Assembly: GCA_015485495.1 (NCBI GenBank)
Contig: WFTL01000153.1
Span: 1-54,866, forward strand
Direction: 5' to 3'
Source of the DNA: Planctomycetaceae bacterium
GTDB lineage: Bacteria > Planctomycetota > Planctomycetia > Planctomycetales > Planctomycetaceae
Length of the DNA: 54,866 nucleotides
How positions within the stretch are numbered: position 1 is the stretch's first letter; every line of letters begins with the position of its first letter. A model generated the notes under the pieces. The model was not told the origin of the DNA, did not search any database, and saw only the letters and a program-made list of their open reading frames with translations. Position numbers and translations under genes: made by a program. Positions 18,161-27,567 of the stretch are shown here, in pieces.

Positions 18161-18372
18161 TCCTGACAGCTTCCGCAGCACATCACCACCGGCACCAGGG
18201 AGCACCCCGCTCATGGTGCGCGACAGTCACAAAATGCGACTGTCCGACAGACAGTCTTCGGACAGCAGCAGCCTCTGTCAATGCAGGAATCCCTTCCCCG
18301 ACCGGTTTTCGATATTCACCGAACAGCCTCGACCGATGCCGCCGACAGGATGCCTTTCCCACACGCACTCCG

Positions 18373-19902
18373 TCAGAAATCCGTTTTCGATTCCCGGTTT
18401 TCCGCCGCCGTTCCGGATGATTCCGCACGGTCCAGATGCCGCCGGATGCCTTCGAAATACCGCCGAATCGTCTCTCGGTGGCCGGGTGGAATCCGGTCGG
18501 TCGTGACGGCCGACTCAGCGAGCCGTTCCCAGGTTTCCTGCTGCTGCCGATACCGCCGTACCGCTTCAGCAGCTTCCGGTGTCACCAGAACCGTCTCCGT
18601 CTGAACATCCCCTTCGTCCGAAAGGCGGCCGGGCAGCCGGACAGACGGTCCTGCCTGGGACAACGGTTCCGACGATTCCGAACCATCGTCCCCGGAACCT
18701 CGCCCCGGCTGCCCGTCCGGTCGGCCGCGACGCGGGCCCGGCAACTGCACAGACGCCGCCAGATCGGACTTCAGATCCGACAGAGCCATCAGCCTCCGCT
18801 GCAGGCGGCGGGCCAGATCCCGGCGCTGGTGTTCCCGTTCGGCCAGTTCGGCCAGATCCTGCATGCTTTCGCGAAACTGTCGGCCGTCTTTCTGTTCCAC
18901 CGCATCGGCTGCACGCTCCACGGCCTCTTTCAGAACATCCTCCGGAGAATTTTCCGGACGGGAAGACCATTCCCGCAGTTCTTCCGCCAGGGCATGCTGT
19001 TCCGGGGCTGTCAGTTCCGGCAGATCCGTCTGTTCCAGTTGCCCTGCCGCTTCATCGAATCGACGTTCAGACAGCGCCTGTCCGACCGGCCGCAGAGGTT
19101 CTGCCAGAGTCAGGATGTCTCCGATCTCCGCAAGCTGTTCTCCCACACGACCGTCCGCCAGGTCCGCCTGCCGTTCTTCCAGAACCGCCTCCATACGCAG
19201 CACCCGCACCATCAGTTCCTGTCCCGCCCGATCGGAAAGCCGTCGATTCCGAATCTGCTTCTGCAGCTCCTGCAGCACAGCCTGCATGTCTTCCTGCTGC
19301 TGCAGCAGTTCTTCCACCCGCTTTTCCGACAGTTCCTGCAGAGGATGGATGAAGGATTCCATCTGCCGTTCGATTTCCGACACACGCTGTTCCACCACCG
19401 GATCCACCGCCGCCGCATCGGCATCCGACGGGGCCGACCGTCCGAACCCGGCCAGCATCAGAGCGGAATATGCGGTGACCAGTGCCGGCCACCAGGACCG
19501 CGGCCGCACAATCGGAACAACCGCATCCGCCCGACACCCGGCCAGATGACGGCAGGCATCCTGCCTCTGCAGCGCCCGCCACGGTTCCCGCTCCGGATGA
19601 TCCTTCAGCCGAACGGCCGTGATCACCCGATCCTTCAGCCGGCACCGTTCATCGAGAAGGGCTGCCGCCTGAGCGTCTGAAACATGCCGGAAGCCGCCCG
19701 CCAGGGCACCGACCAGCGAACCGGCCGCCAGACAGCCGATCAGCAGCAGCCAGCCGACGTGCAAGTCGGTCAGCACCCACACTCCGGACAGAACCAGCGC
19801 CGGGCCCCCTCCGATCAACAGTCCCAGGGACGCCCCGTTCCACACGCTCTGCCGCCGCAGACGCCGCCGCACCGCTCGTATCGATTCATCGATCTCGTTC
19901 AT
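18373..19902 (-). CDS. Membrane-anchored coiled-coil protein, function unknown
   Basis: This 509-residue protein has two N-terminal membrane helices (about 22-65), a soluble segment with DAQAAALLDERCRLKDRVITAVRL that resembles the start of DUF4175-like proteins, and a third helix near 140 (WWPALVTAYSALMLAGF). A very long Glu/Gln-rich coiled coil follows (about 170-385), then a Gly/Pro/Ser low-complexity linker and a C-terminal motif IPPGHRETIRRYFEGIRRHL. That last motif occurs at the ends of planctomycete proteins encoded near MoxR/vWA gene sets, but none lies in this window. It may be a scaffold or envelope-associated protein. No enzymatic motif was seen. Confidence 0.7.
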   Translation of the reverse strand: MNEIDESIRAVRRRLRRQSVWNGASLGLLIGGGPALVLSGVWVLTDLHVGWLLLIGCLAAGSLVGALAGGFRHVSDAQAAALLDERCRLKDRVITAVRLKDHPEREPWRALQRQDACRHLAGCRADAVVPIVRPRSWWPALVTAYSALMLAGFGRSAPSDADAAAVDPVVEQRVSEIERQMESFIHPLQELSEKRVEELLQQQEDMQAVLQELQKQIRNRRLSDRAGQELMVRVLRMEAVLEERQADLADGRVGEQLAEIGDILTLAEPLRPVGQALSERRFDEAAGQLEQTDLPELTAPEQHALAEELREWSSRPENSPEDVLKEAVERAADAVEQKDGRQFRESMQDLAELAEREHQRRDLARRLQRRLMALSDLKSDLAASVQLPGPRRGRPDGQPGRGSGDDGSESSEPLSQAGPSVRLPGRLSDEGDVQTETVLVTPEAAEAVRRYRQQQETWERLAESAVTTDRIPPGHRETIRRYFEGIRRHLDRAESSGTAAENRESKTDF

Positions 19903-20045
19903 ACGTTCGCTTCACCGAACCATTCCGACACGCCGATCCTTCCGTCGGTTCTGTGGGAGCATGGGAGCATGAGATCATGATCCGATTGCTGGCAGCCGGC
20001 CGATGGTTTTCGTAAACTGCTGCAATCCTGAACGGAACCGCTCAT

Positions 20046-20116
20046 GCGGCTGTGGTGTAATGGTAACACGCCAGCTTCCCAAGCTTGAAACGCGGGTTCG
20101 ATTCCCGTCAGCCGCT
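20046..20116 (+). tRNA. tRNA-Gly (anticodon CCC)
   Basis: This 71-nt cloverleaf has a perfect 7-bp acceptor stem (GCGGCTG with CAGCCGC), a discriminator T, and a D arm GTGT/ACAC with the loop AATGGTA. The anticodon stem-loop is CCAGC-TTCCCAA-GCTTG with anticodon CCC, followed by a 4-nt variable loop. The T arm is GCGGG-TTCGATT-CCCGT. The 3' CCA is not encoded. The anticodon stem contains one C-U mismatch at the second pair (28-42), which is unusual but tolerable. It reads GGG codons, frequent in GC-rich genomes. Confidence 0.93.
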
Positions 20117-20255
20117 TTCCTTCTGGCTCTCCGCCTGCCAGCAGTCCCGGTCGCTGCCGGTCTGCACGACCTCTGAGTTCACCGGGCGTCCCTCTGTCCG
20201 TCCCCCCGTCTGCAGCAGCGATTCTCCGAATCACACACAGTGGACGGTTTCGGAA

Positions 20256-21443
20256 TCAGCACGCTGCCGGCACACTCTTCTCGGAAACAGCCCGCCCGCC
20301 GGACTGAACCGACTGCCACCAGCGATCCACCAGGTCACAGGATTCGGCCGTGTCTCCGCGGAAAAAAGCAGTCCGCACCTGAGGTTCGAATTCACCGATC
20401 AGGTGCCGCAGCCTCGCATGCCGCCCTGTGTCGCCGATGACTTCCCGCCATGCATTCCAGAAGTCCGGATGCGCATCGCAAAAATCGGCTCCGTTCCAGA
20501 GCACCGGCTTGAACAGCGACAGACAGGGCAGAGACGACGCCGTGGCGAAGACGCGGGGAAGATCGTGCGGTGTGAGCTGAGCGATCAGAGACGACGTGGT
20601 TTCCGACGGCCTGAACAGGCCGGCCGCATGCATGCACACATCCGCATTGGAACTCGGCCGTTCCCCCCGATGATGGCTTCTTAGAATCGCCATCAGAGAA
20701 GCCGCCACGTCGGTGTCTTTCTGTTCGCCAGCGCTGGCCAGATTCTGCAGTCCGGTCAGCGAACAGTGGCGGCGCTGCTGAGCCCGGGCCGCCCAGGGCA
20801 TGAACCGACGCCCGAACGCTCCTTTGAAACTGAATTCTCCACGGCGCCAGTACCCGTGTTTTCGAGCGGCATCCTGCATGCCGGCCGCTCCGCGATCGAA
20901 GTCCGTCGTCAGGGTCAGATCATTGGAAATGGCAGCAAACCGATCCACGCGCTTCGCTGCCCACCAGCGCCCGGCGGTTTCCAGAATCCAGGCGGACGAC
21001 GCATCGGCCATCAGATAACTGTTGTCATAACGAAAACGCGGATTGTTCGCATCGGCCGCTCCTCCCTGCCCGAACCGTTCCAGATACTCCACGATCACAT
21101 CCACGGCGTCGGATGCTGTGTGAGCCTGCTGAAGGGCCAGGCGGAGCAGATCCATGCCCAGCAGCCGGTTTTCCCGGCGTTCCACGAACCGCGTGAAAAC
21201 GGCTTCATTGCCGATCGCCACTCCATGACGATTCACTCCCATTTCGCCACCCCACATCCACGTGGGGCGGCTGAGAATGATGTCGCACGACGACGGCGGG
21301 GCTTCCGGATCGATCCATGTTGCCGACTCCGTCGGCGTCCCGGCCGGCACGCGTTCGATCCGCTGAGCTTCCTGCGGCGGACGGTCGCTGTTCTTGCCGA
21401 ACCATACGGACGCCTCGTCGATCAGCACAAACGTGTCACACAT
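20256..21443 (-). CDS. C69/secernin-like N-terminal-nucleophile hydrolase
   Basis: This protein of about 395 residues starts MCDTFV when read from the ATG at 21443. Removal of Met would expose Cys2, the nucleophile of the C69/secernin branch of Ntn hydrolases. Supporting segments are FGKNSDRPPQEAQ (16-30), TWMWGGEMGVNRHGVAIGNEAVF (about 60-85), LLGMDLLRLALQ, the ANNPRFRYDNSYLMADASSAWILET block and a SNDLTLTTDFD strand. These proteins are peptidases or amidohydrolases, or have unknown roles as in secernins. An upstream in-frame start (21455) would bury the Cys, so 21443 is favoured. Confidence 0.82.
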   Translation of the reverse strand: MCDTFVLIDEASVWFGKNSDRPPQEAQRIERVPAGTPTESATWIDPEAPPSSCDIILSRPTWMWGGEMGVNRHGVAIGNEAVFTRFVERRENRLLGMDLLRLALQQAHTASDAVDVIVEYLERFGQGGAADANNPRFRYDNSYLMADASSAWILETAGRWWAAKRVDRFAAISNDLTLTTDFDRGAAGMQDAARKHGYWRRGEFSFKGAFGRRFMPWAARAQQRRHCSLTGLQNLASAGEQKDTDVAASLMAILRSHHRGERPSSNADVCMHAAGLFRPSETTSSLIAQLTPHDLPRVFATASSLPCLSLFKPVLWNGADFCDAHPDFWNAWREVIGDTGRHARLRHLIGEFEPQVRTAFFRGDTAESCDLVDRWWQSVQSGGRAVSEKSVPAAC

Positions 21444-21870
21444 CGTCCGCCTCACAGAAACCGATCACCCGCCGCTGCCGGACGGCCGTTCCGATTCGCT
21501 TCGGGCCGTTACGTTCGTCTCGCCCACCGCTCCGGATCATCGGCCAGCGGCATCCATCATAGTGGAACGCTGCCCCGTCCGCACGGATTCCTGGTGCCCC
21601 GCCGCAGAATCCGGCCGAACGAAGGCATCGGATCGACCGGCTGCCCGGCACAATCGGTGCCGGACCGGTCAGAGTCATCCGCACCGTCAGACCGCATCCT
21701 GGCGAATCCGGAACATCCGCGTTACGATGTGCCGTCTCTGAGGCGACCGGCGACAGCCGGGACGACCGGCGCGGCAGGCCGCCGGACCTGCCAGGTCCGC
21801 GGCAATTCCGAAAGCGGTGTCGCCGTACCTGCACAGAACCGGCCGCCTGTTCGGCTGGAAATGAGCATTC
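21444..21870. other. Divergent intergenic region, C69 gene / CoA-transferase gene
   Basis: This 427-bp region lies between two divergently transcribed genes. The open frames that cross it are continuations or shadows of the neighbours. I saw no hairpin with a T-tract, no repeat and no promoter hexamers good enough to call. Confidence 0.3.
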
Positions 21871-23022
21871 ATGGGACCACTGACCGGCACGCGCATCATT
21901 GAAATCGCAGGAATCGGCCCCGGGCCGTTCTGCGGCATGCTGCTGGCCGATATGGGCGCCGAGGTGATCCAGGTGGTGCGTCCTGGTTCCGCTTCCGGCA
22001 GCCCGCTCGGTCCGGGCATCGATCAGTCGGGACGGCGGTCCCTCATTCTGGATCTCAAACAGCCCGAGGCCGTCGAAGCGGTGCTGAAACTCTGCGAAAC
22101 AGCCGACGGCCTCATCGAAGGCTTTCGCCCCGGCGTGATGGAACGTCTGGGACTGGGACCGGATGTCTGCCTGACCCGCAGTCCGCGGCTGGTCTACGGG
22201 CGGGTCACCGGATGGGGGCAGGACGGTCCCTGGTCCCGGCGGGCCGGGCACGACATCAACTACCTGGCCCTCAGCGGCGCCATGAACAATCTGGGCCGCA
22301 CCGGAGAAAAGCCGGCCATTCCCCTGAACTACATCGCCGATTACGCAGGCGGGGCCCTGTTTCTGGCCTTCGGCCTGGTCTGCGGTCTTCTGGAAGCCCG
22401 CACATCCGGCCGCGGACAGGTGATCGATGCAGCCATGATCGACGGTCTGGCCGCTCTCCAGGCTCCTCACATGCATTTCTATCAGGCCGGTCTGTTTCGA
22501 GAACGGGGCACGCACTTTCTGGGCGGCGGTCATCCCGCCTATGAAGTCTACGAAACCCGGGACGGAAAGTACGTCGCCCTGGGTGCTCTGGAACCCAGGT
22601 TCTATGACGAACTCATCGAACGCCTCGAACTGGATCCGAACCGGTTTGCCGGAAAAGCACCGTTCGGACCGCATCCGCTGACCTGTCAGGAAGCGGCCGA
22701 ACTGAAGAAAGCCATCGCCGCCGTCATTCGAACGCGCACCCAGGAACAGTGGTGTGAGGTTTTCGCGGATTCCGATGCCTGTTTCGCTCCGGTGCTGAAT
22801 CCCGAGGAAGCGGCCGAACATCCGCATCACCGGGACCGCGGCACCTGGTGCGAACAGGACGGACGCCGGCGGCACCGGCCGGCACCGCGGTTCAGCCGCA
22901 CGGTTCCCGACATTCCCGCTCCGCCGCGTCCTCCAGGATCTGATTCCGAACAGATTCTGCGGGAACTGGGTCTGAATGATGAGGAAATCGGCCGGCTGAT
23001 CACCGACCGGACCGCTCACTGA
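21871..23022 (+). CDS. Class III CoA-transferase family protein, alpha-methylacyl-CoA racemase-like
   Basis: This 383-residue protein belongs to the CaiB/BaiF family. Opening motif: LTGTRIIEIAGIGPGPFCGMLLADMGAEVI. It keeps the residues of alpha-methylacyl-CoA racemases: H127 in GHDINYLALSG and D157 in IADYAGG, at nearly the same positions as in the mycobacterial racemase. The block SGRGQVIDAAMIDGLAAL and the C-terminal RTQEQWCEVFADSDACFAPVL complete the family. It probably epimerises 2-methyl-branched acyl-CoA esters; a CoA-transferase role cannot be excluded. Its stop overlaps the convergent beta-propeller gene by 7 nt. Confidence 0.88.
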   Translation: MGPLTGTRIIEIAGIGPGPFCGMLLADMGAEVIQVVRPGSASGSPLGPGIDQSGRRSLILDLKQPEAVEAVLKLCETADGLIEGFRPGVMERLGLGPDVCLTRSPRLVYGRVTGWGQDGPWSRRAGHDINYLALSGAMNNLGRTGEKPAIPLNYIADYAGGALFLAFGLVCGLLEARTSGRGQVIDAAMIDGLAALQAPHMHFYQAGLFRERGTHFLGGGHPAYEVYETRDGKYVALGALEPRFYDELIERLELDPNRFAGKAPFGPHPLTCQEAAELKKAIAAVIRTRTQEQWCEVFADSDACFAPVLNPEEAAEHPHHRDRGTWCEQDGRRRHRPAPRFSRTVPDIPAPPRPPGSDSEQILRELGLNDEEIGRLITDRTAH

Positions 23023-24689
23023 ACACTCAGATCGTAACAGGCCGCTTCTTCGGCGTTGCGAATGTACAGGCGGCCCCGGTTCACGACGGGATGATTCCAG
23101 GTTTTGCCTTCAATGGCCTGGAAGGACGCGATTTCCGTGGCTTTTTTCGGAGACACTTCCACCAGAACCACGCGACCGTCTTCGGCGGACACCAGCAGAT
23201 CGTCTCCCACCATGACGATCTGTCCGAATCGATAGCGCCCGCGTTTCCACGTTTTCCTGCCGCGTTCCACGTCGAAGCACGCCAGAATGCCTTCGTCCAG
23301 GCCATACACGTAACCATCCCGATAAATGCCGCCGTTGAACTTGAGTCGAAAGCGGTCGCGGGCCGTCCACACCGGATCCACACGCCAGGTACCATCCCGC
23401 CGGGCAATTTTCAGCCGCGCACTGCCGCCGCCGTAGCCGCTGCTGATGAAGACCGTCTGATCGGGCAGGACGATCGGCTGAGCGATGTTGAGATTCGTCA
23501 TGTTCGTCCAGGGAAACGACCACAACAACTGCCCGGTCCGGGCATCGTGCCCGCACAGACCGGTGGAACAGAAAATGAGGATCTGCTCCACCCCGTCCAG
23601 AGTGGCCGGCAGAGGCGACGCATAGCCGGCCCGGTGGCCGGCTCCGGCCCAGCGTTTTTCGCCGGTCCGAAGATCGTACGCTGCCACGGCACCCACGGAA
23701 CCTCCTGGATTGACGATGACGACATCATCCTGAATCAAAGGAGAACCGGCCATTCCCCATTCCACCAGTTCCGTTTCGGCATCTTTGATGATGTCCGCCG
23801 ACCAGACCCGTTCGCCCGACACGGCATCCAGACAGTTGAGAATGCCGGTGGCTCCCAGAGCATACACGCAGGTTCCGTGAACCGTAGGCGTGGCCCGGGG
23901 ACCGGCTCCACTGGCCGGTTCAGAGAAACGAACAGGATCTGTGTGAATCCACAACTGCTCCCCCGTATCCGCGTGGTAGCAGACGACCGCTTCGTCAGGA
24001 CCGCGCTGTTCCTGAGTGAACAGGCGGTGTCCGACGACCGCAAAGGATGACCAGCCCGGTCCGATCGGATGCCGCCACAGAACGGTGGGCGGATGCACGT
24101 CCCAGTCCCGGCGAATGGGCGGCCCGGACACCACATGAGTTCGGTCGGCGCCGCCGAAACGCGGCCAGTCTTCCGGCGTGACGACAAAGGGAGCCTCTTC
24201 CGCCAGGCGGGCCGAAGACGTTCTCTGCCGGCGAAAGTATTCCACTGCCCGTTCTTCGGCCGACGGAGCGAAGCGGAATCGAAACTGAGGCACGAAGTTT
24301 CCCGCCTGGCCGTCCCAGCGAAACAGAACCGCAAACACGCCCAGCGCTGCAGCCGGAATCAGCAGCCCCCGCAGCCGTGTCGACCAGCGGACACCGGACA
24401 GCAGAACCCACCACACCAGCAGGAACACGGCGGCCAGCATCCAGGGAATGGCTGTCACGAGCGACCGTTTGGACAGATCGTCGCCGGCCCACATCAGCCC
24501 GATCGCCTGGCCCATCACGGCTGCCGCCACAATGAACACCGCCGGTCGCCAACGCACGCGGGACACCCGGACCGGCGGTTCCGAAGGCGGTGCTCCCGCT
24601 TCCGAAACCGACGGCCCGGAAAGATCGCCTGAACCCGGTTCGCTCACCGCACGATCACCGGCACCGCCCTCGTTCCGATCTTCCATCAT
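23016..24689 (-). CDS. Membrane-anchored PQQ-like beta-propeller (BamB-like) protein
   Basis: This protein of about 557 residues has an acidic/Pro-rich N-terminal tail of about 55 residues, three membrane helices (about 63-85, 95-115 and 122-138) and a large extracytoplasmic domain of PQQ-binding-like propeller repeats. Repeats are seen as VLWRHPIGPGWSSFAV, ADTGEQLWIHTD, AVSGERVWSADI, DLRTGEKRWAGAG and DARTGQLLWSFPW. The motif PRFGGADRTHVV before blade 1 is typical of planctomycete propellers. There is no evident quinone-dehydrogenase active site, so a scaffold or binding role is more likely than enzyme activity. The start is chosen at the ATG 24689 (MMEDRNEGG). Confidence 0.8.
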   Translation of the reverse strand: MMEDRNEGGAGDRAVSEPGSGDLSGPSVSEAGAPPSEPPVRVSRVRWRPAVFIVAAAVMGQAIGLMWAGDDLSKRSLVTAIPWMLAAVFLLVWWVLLSGVRWSTRLRGLLIPAAALGVFAVLFRWDGQAGNFVPQFRFRFAPSAEERAVEYFRRQRTSSARLAEEAPFVVTPEDWPRFGGADRTHVVSGPPIRRDWDVHPPTVLWRHPIGPGWSSFAVVGHRLFTQEQRGPDEAVVCYHADTGEQLWIHTDPVRFSEPASGAGPRATPTVHGTCVYALGATGILNCLDAVSGERVWSADIIKDAETELVEWGMAGSPLIQDDVVIVNPGGSVGAVAAYDLRTGEKRWAGAGHRAGYASPLPATLDGVEQILIFCSTGLCGHDARTGQLLWSFPWTNMTNLNIAQPIVLPDQTVFISSGYGGGSARLKIARRDGTWRVDPVWTARDRFRLKFNGGIYRDGYVYGLDEGILACFDVERGRKTWKRGRYRFGQIVMVGDDLLVSAEDGRVVLVEVSPKKATEIASFQAIEGKTWNHPVVNRGRLYIRNAEEAACYDLSVQ

Positions 24690-25055
24690 GCGTCTCCTCC
24701 GGGGCGTTCGAATCCCGCAGACATTCGGCCAGGCCGGAATGTCGTCCGGTCGGACCCGCTGTCGGCCGTGCATTGGCCACCACCGCCCCACACGGTAAGG
24801 TACGCCTGCACCCGCGAGATCTCAACAGACGAACGAAACCGCACGGTCATCAGCTTCTGTCCGGCCTTCTGTCATCCTGTTCACACAATGAGGCCCGTTC
24901 CGGAGGTTCGGGAACCGGATGAAGAAGCAGAAGAGCGGCACGGCGGTTCCGATCCGACCTTCGACTCGCACGGTGTCTTCGTCCGCAGCATTCCTGCCGT
25001 TCTCTGTGGTCCCGGCCGGAACCTGCTTCCGTACCGTCCGTGGAGAACCGGGACT
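24690..25055. other. Divergent intergenic region before the nitronate monooxygenase gene
   Basis: This 366-bp region lies between the divergent propeller and monooxygenase genes. The monooxygenase frame stays open through it with in-frame ATGs at 24768 and elsewhere, but the translated extension has no family similarity and is read as non-coding. No terminator, repeat or clear promoter was seen. Confidence 0.3.
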
Positions 25056-26048
25056 GTGAAAACTGCCATCACCGAACTGTTCGGGATTGAACATCCCATT
25101 ATCCAGGGCGGCATGCACTATGTCGGGTTTGCGGAACTGGCCGCGGCTGTTTCCAATGCCGGAGGCCTGGGGATCATCACCGGCCTGACCCAGAAAACCC
25201 CGCGGGATCTGGCTGCGGAAATCGCCCGCTGCCGGGACATGACCGACCGTCCCTTCGGCGTGAATCTCACCTTCCTGCCCACCGTGACGGCTCCGGACTA
25301 TCCCGGATACGTCGACGCAATCATCGATGGCGGCGTGCGGATCGTGGAAACGGCCGGCCGGAATCCACAGGCCTGGCTGCCGAAACTGAAAGATGCCGGC
25401 TGTGTGATCATTCACAAATGCACGTCCGTCCGTCACGCTCTGAAAGCCCAGGCGATCGGCTGCGATGCGGTTTCCGTGGACGGATTCGAATGCGGCGGGC
25501 ATCCGGGAGAAGACGACATCCCCAACATGATTCTGCTGCCGCGGGCTGCTGACGAACTGGACATCCCGTTCGTCGCATCCGGCGGCATGGCCGACGGACG
25601 TTCCCTGGTCGCGGCGCTGGCAATGGGAGCCGACGGCATCAACATGGGCACCCGCTTCATCGCTACCCAGGAGGCTCCCGTTCACCCGAACGTCAAACAG
25701 GCCATCGTGGACGCATCGGAACTGGACACGCGGCTGGTCATGCGTCCTTTGAGAAACACCGAACGGGTTCTCAACAACGCCGCCGTCGAACGCCTGCTGG
25801 AAAAGGAACGCACTCTTGGACCGGATCTGACATTCGATGACATCATCGAAGAAGTGGCCGGCGTGTATCCGCGCATCATGCAGGAAGGCGATATGGATGC
25901 CGGTGCCTGGTCGTGCGGCATGGTGGCCGGGCTGATCCACGACATTCCCACCTGCAGGGAACTTGTCGAACGCATCATGAAACAGGCCGAAGACATCATC
26001 GGCGGACGGCTGCAGCAGATTCTCAGCGGCACCTCCGGGACATCGTGA
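25056..26048 (+). CDS. Nitronate monooxygenase (2-nitropropane dioxygenase family)
   Basis: This 330-residue FMN-dependent TIM-barrel protein is read from GTG 25056, giving (M)KTAITELFGIEHPIIQGGM, the standard family N-terminus. Characteristic blocks are AVSNAGGLGIITGL (about 30-45), RPFGVNLTFLPT, KCTSVRHALKAQAIGCDAVSVDGFECGGHPGEDD (about 110-143) and IPFVASGGMADGRSLVAALAMGADGINMGTRF (about 160-195), which binds the FMN phosphate. It probably oxidises alkyl nitronates such as propionate 3-nitronate; some family members have other substrates. Upstream in-frame ATGs are rejected because they would add an unrelated extension. Confidence 0.88.
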   Translation: MKTAITELFGIEHPIIQGGMHYVGFAELAAAVSNAGGLGIITGLTQKTPRDLAAEIARCRDMTDRPFGVNLTFLPTVTAPDYPGYVDAIIDGGVRIVETAGRNPQAWLPKLKDAGCVIIHKCTSVRHALKAQAIGCDAVSVDGFECGGHPGEDDIPNMILLPRAADELDIPFVASGGMADGRSLVAALAMGADGINMGTRFIATQEAPVHPNVKQAIVDASELDTRLVMRPLRNTERVLNNAAVERLLEKERTLGPDLTFDDIIEEVAGVYPRIMQEGDMDAGAWSCGMVAGLIHDIPTCRELVERIMKQAEDIIGGRLQQILSGTSGTS

Positions 26049-26092
26049 CATCGACGGACGGACGAATGATGTCGACCGCCGTGTCCCGTTCG

Positions 26093-27403
26093 TCACGCTT
26101 TGTCGGAAGGACCTGCCCCGCCGCAGGAAGCTCCGTCGCAGGAAACAGCCACGCTGTCGGGAAAACGGTGGCCCCCTGCATGCCACGGCAGCGGTTCCGC
26201 TCCCAGGCAGTCGTCGACCCGCAGCGGACCGTACAGATGCGGAAACAGGTCTCCGCCACGCGACGGTTCCCATTTCAGAGCCGGTCCCACGCGCAGCGGA
26301 TCGATGGCGACCAGCATCAGATCGTCCTGTCCGGAAAAGTGCTTTCGTGCCGTTTCCGCCACCTGACCGGCCGTGGAACAGTGAATGTATCCATCCCGCC
26401 TGTCGACTTCTGAACCGTGAAAAGCGCCCGTCGTCAGGGCCTCCTGCCACTGCGTCTTCTGACAGATCTTATAGACCGGACTGGTCAGCCGGCGTACCCG
26501 CATCTGACACTGACGCACGTCCCGGGCAATCTGCTGCTTCAGGTCCGCCGCCGAAGTGAAGGAACACAGGGATCGAATTTCGGTCAGCAGATCCACTTCC
26601 AGAACCTGCCCGTACAGCGTTCCCGAAAAACCGACCAGATGACATTCCACCTTCTGCTGATCATCGCCGAACGTTGGATTCGGTCCGATGCTCACTGCAG
26701 CCACGTACGACTGTCCGTCGACCTGAGCGGTTCCTGCGTACACACCGTGCCGCGGCAGCATCACCGGCACATCATCGATATTGGCCGTGGGAAAGCCGAG
26801 TTCCCCGCCGCGGCCCGCTCCCCGCGACACCGTTCCCGAAATCCGATGACCGCGACCGATCATCGACACCGCTTCCAGAACGCGCCCTTCCTTCAGAAGG
26901 CCGCGAATCCGGCTGGATGAAATCATGCGGTCCCCGCAGACCACCGGATCGATCACCTGGAAAATCAGGCCGGCTTCCCGGCAAAACGCTTCCAGCCGCT
27001 GAATATCACCCTGCCGATCCCGCCCGAAGCGAAAGTTGGGACCTTCCACCACCCCCGCAGCCTGAAGCTGCCGCACCAGAATGTCGCGGAAGAACTCGTC
27101 CGCTGTCATCTGCAGCAGCTCCGGCGATGCCGGCAGGACGATCACTTCATCCGCACCGGCGTTTCGCAGCAGTTCACAGCGGCGCGACACGGTCGTCAGA
27201 CGCGGCACGGACACATCAGAACGCAGGACGGCCAGCGGATGCGGATCGAATGTCATCACGACGGCAGGCGCCTTCTGAGCGGCCGCGATCTGCTTCAGAG
27301 AACACAGCATCCGCTGATGTCCCCGATGCACACCGTCGAAATTGCCGACCGTGACGATCCCTCGACGGGCCGTCCGAGGAACCTGTAGCTGCGTCTCCTT
27401 CAT
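26093..27403 (-). CDS. ribF: Riboflavin kinase/FAD synthetase fused to a C-terminal DUF952 domain
   Basis: This 436-residue protein has the bifunctional RibF module in residues 1 to about 300: the adenylyltransferase motifs GNFDGVHRGHQ (20-30), FDPHP (52-56) and SSSRIR (162-167), then the flavokinase domain with ELGFPTANI (201-209), GVYAG and the C-terminal helix. RibF proteins normally stop near residue 310. Here the chain continues with VYKICQKTQWQEAL, RRDGYIHCST, HFSGQDDLMLVAID and LKWEPSRGGDLFPHLYGPL (about 309-400), which is the DUF952 signature, followed by a Gly/Ser/Cys tail. The role of DUF952 is unknown, so the fusion hints at a link to flavin metabolism. No in-frame stop separates the two parts. 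Confidence 0.92.
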   Translation of the reverse strand: MKETQLQVPRTARRGIVTVGNFDGVHRGHQRMLCSLKQIAAAQKAPAVVMTFDPHPLAVLRSDVSVPRLTTVSRRCELLRNAGADEVIVLPASPELLQMTADEFFRDILVRQLQAAGVVEGPNFRFGRDRQGDIQRLEAFCREAGLIFQVIDPVVCGDRMISSSRIRGLLKEGRVLEAVSMIGRGHRISGTVSRGAGRGGELGFPTANIDDVPVMLPRHGVYAGTAQVDGQSYVAAVSIGPNPTFGDDQQKVECHLVGFSGTLYGQVLEVDLLTEIRSLCSFTSAADLKQQIARDVRQCQMRVRRLTSPVYKICQKTQWQEALTTGAFHGSEVDRRDGYIHCSTAGQVAETARKHFSGQDDLMLVAIDPLRVGPALKWEPSRGGDLFPHLYGPLRVDDCLGAEPLPWHAGGHRFPDSVAVSCDGASCGGAGPSDKA

Positions 27404-27567
27404 GGGCCGGAAAATACCGGTCCGGACGGCGGGATTCCAGATGCCCCCATACGATACTCAAAGTCGGGATCCGACCGATTCGTGAACAGGTGTGCGGCCG
27501 CACATCTGTCCCACCCGGCCGCCCGAACACCACAATCATCCCCCGCGGCCGCCAGGCCGCCCCGGGT

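Noticed and set aside
19986-20020. Promoter for the tRNA gene (TTGCTG ... TAAACT)
   Set aside because: Spacing of 21 bp is too long and the hexamers are weak.
23016-23022. Tail-to-tail overlap of the racemase and propeller genes as a regulatory feature
   Set aside because: A 7-nt convergent overlap is common in compact genomes and needs no special explanation.
24768-25055. N-terminal extension of the nitronate monooxygenase from an ATG at 24768
   Set aside because: The extra 96 residues resemble no family sequence; GTG 25056 gives the standard N-terminus.
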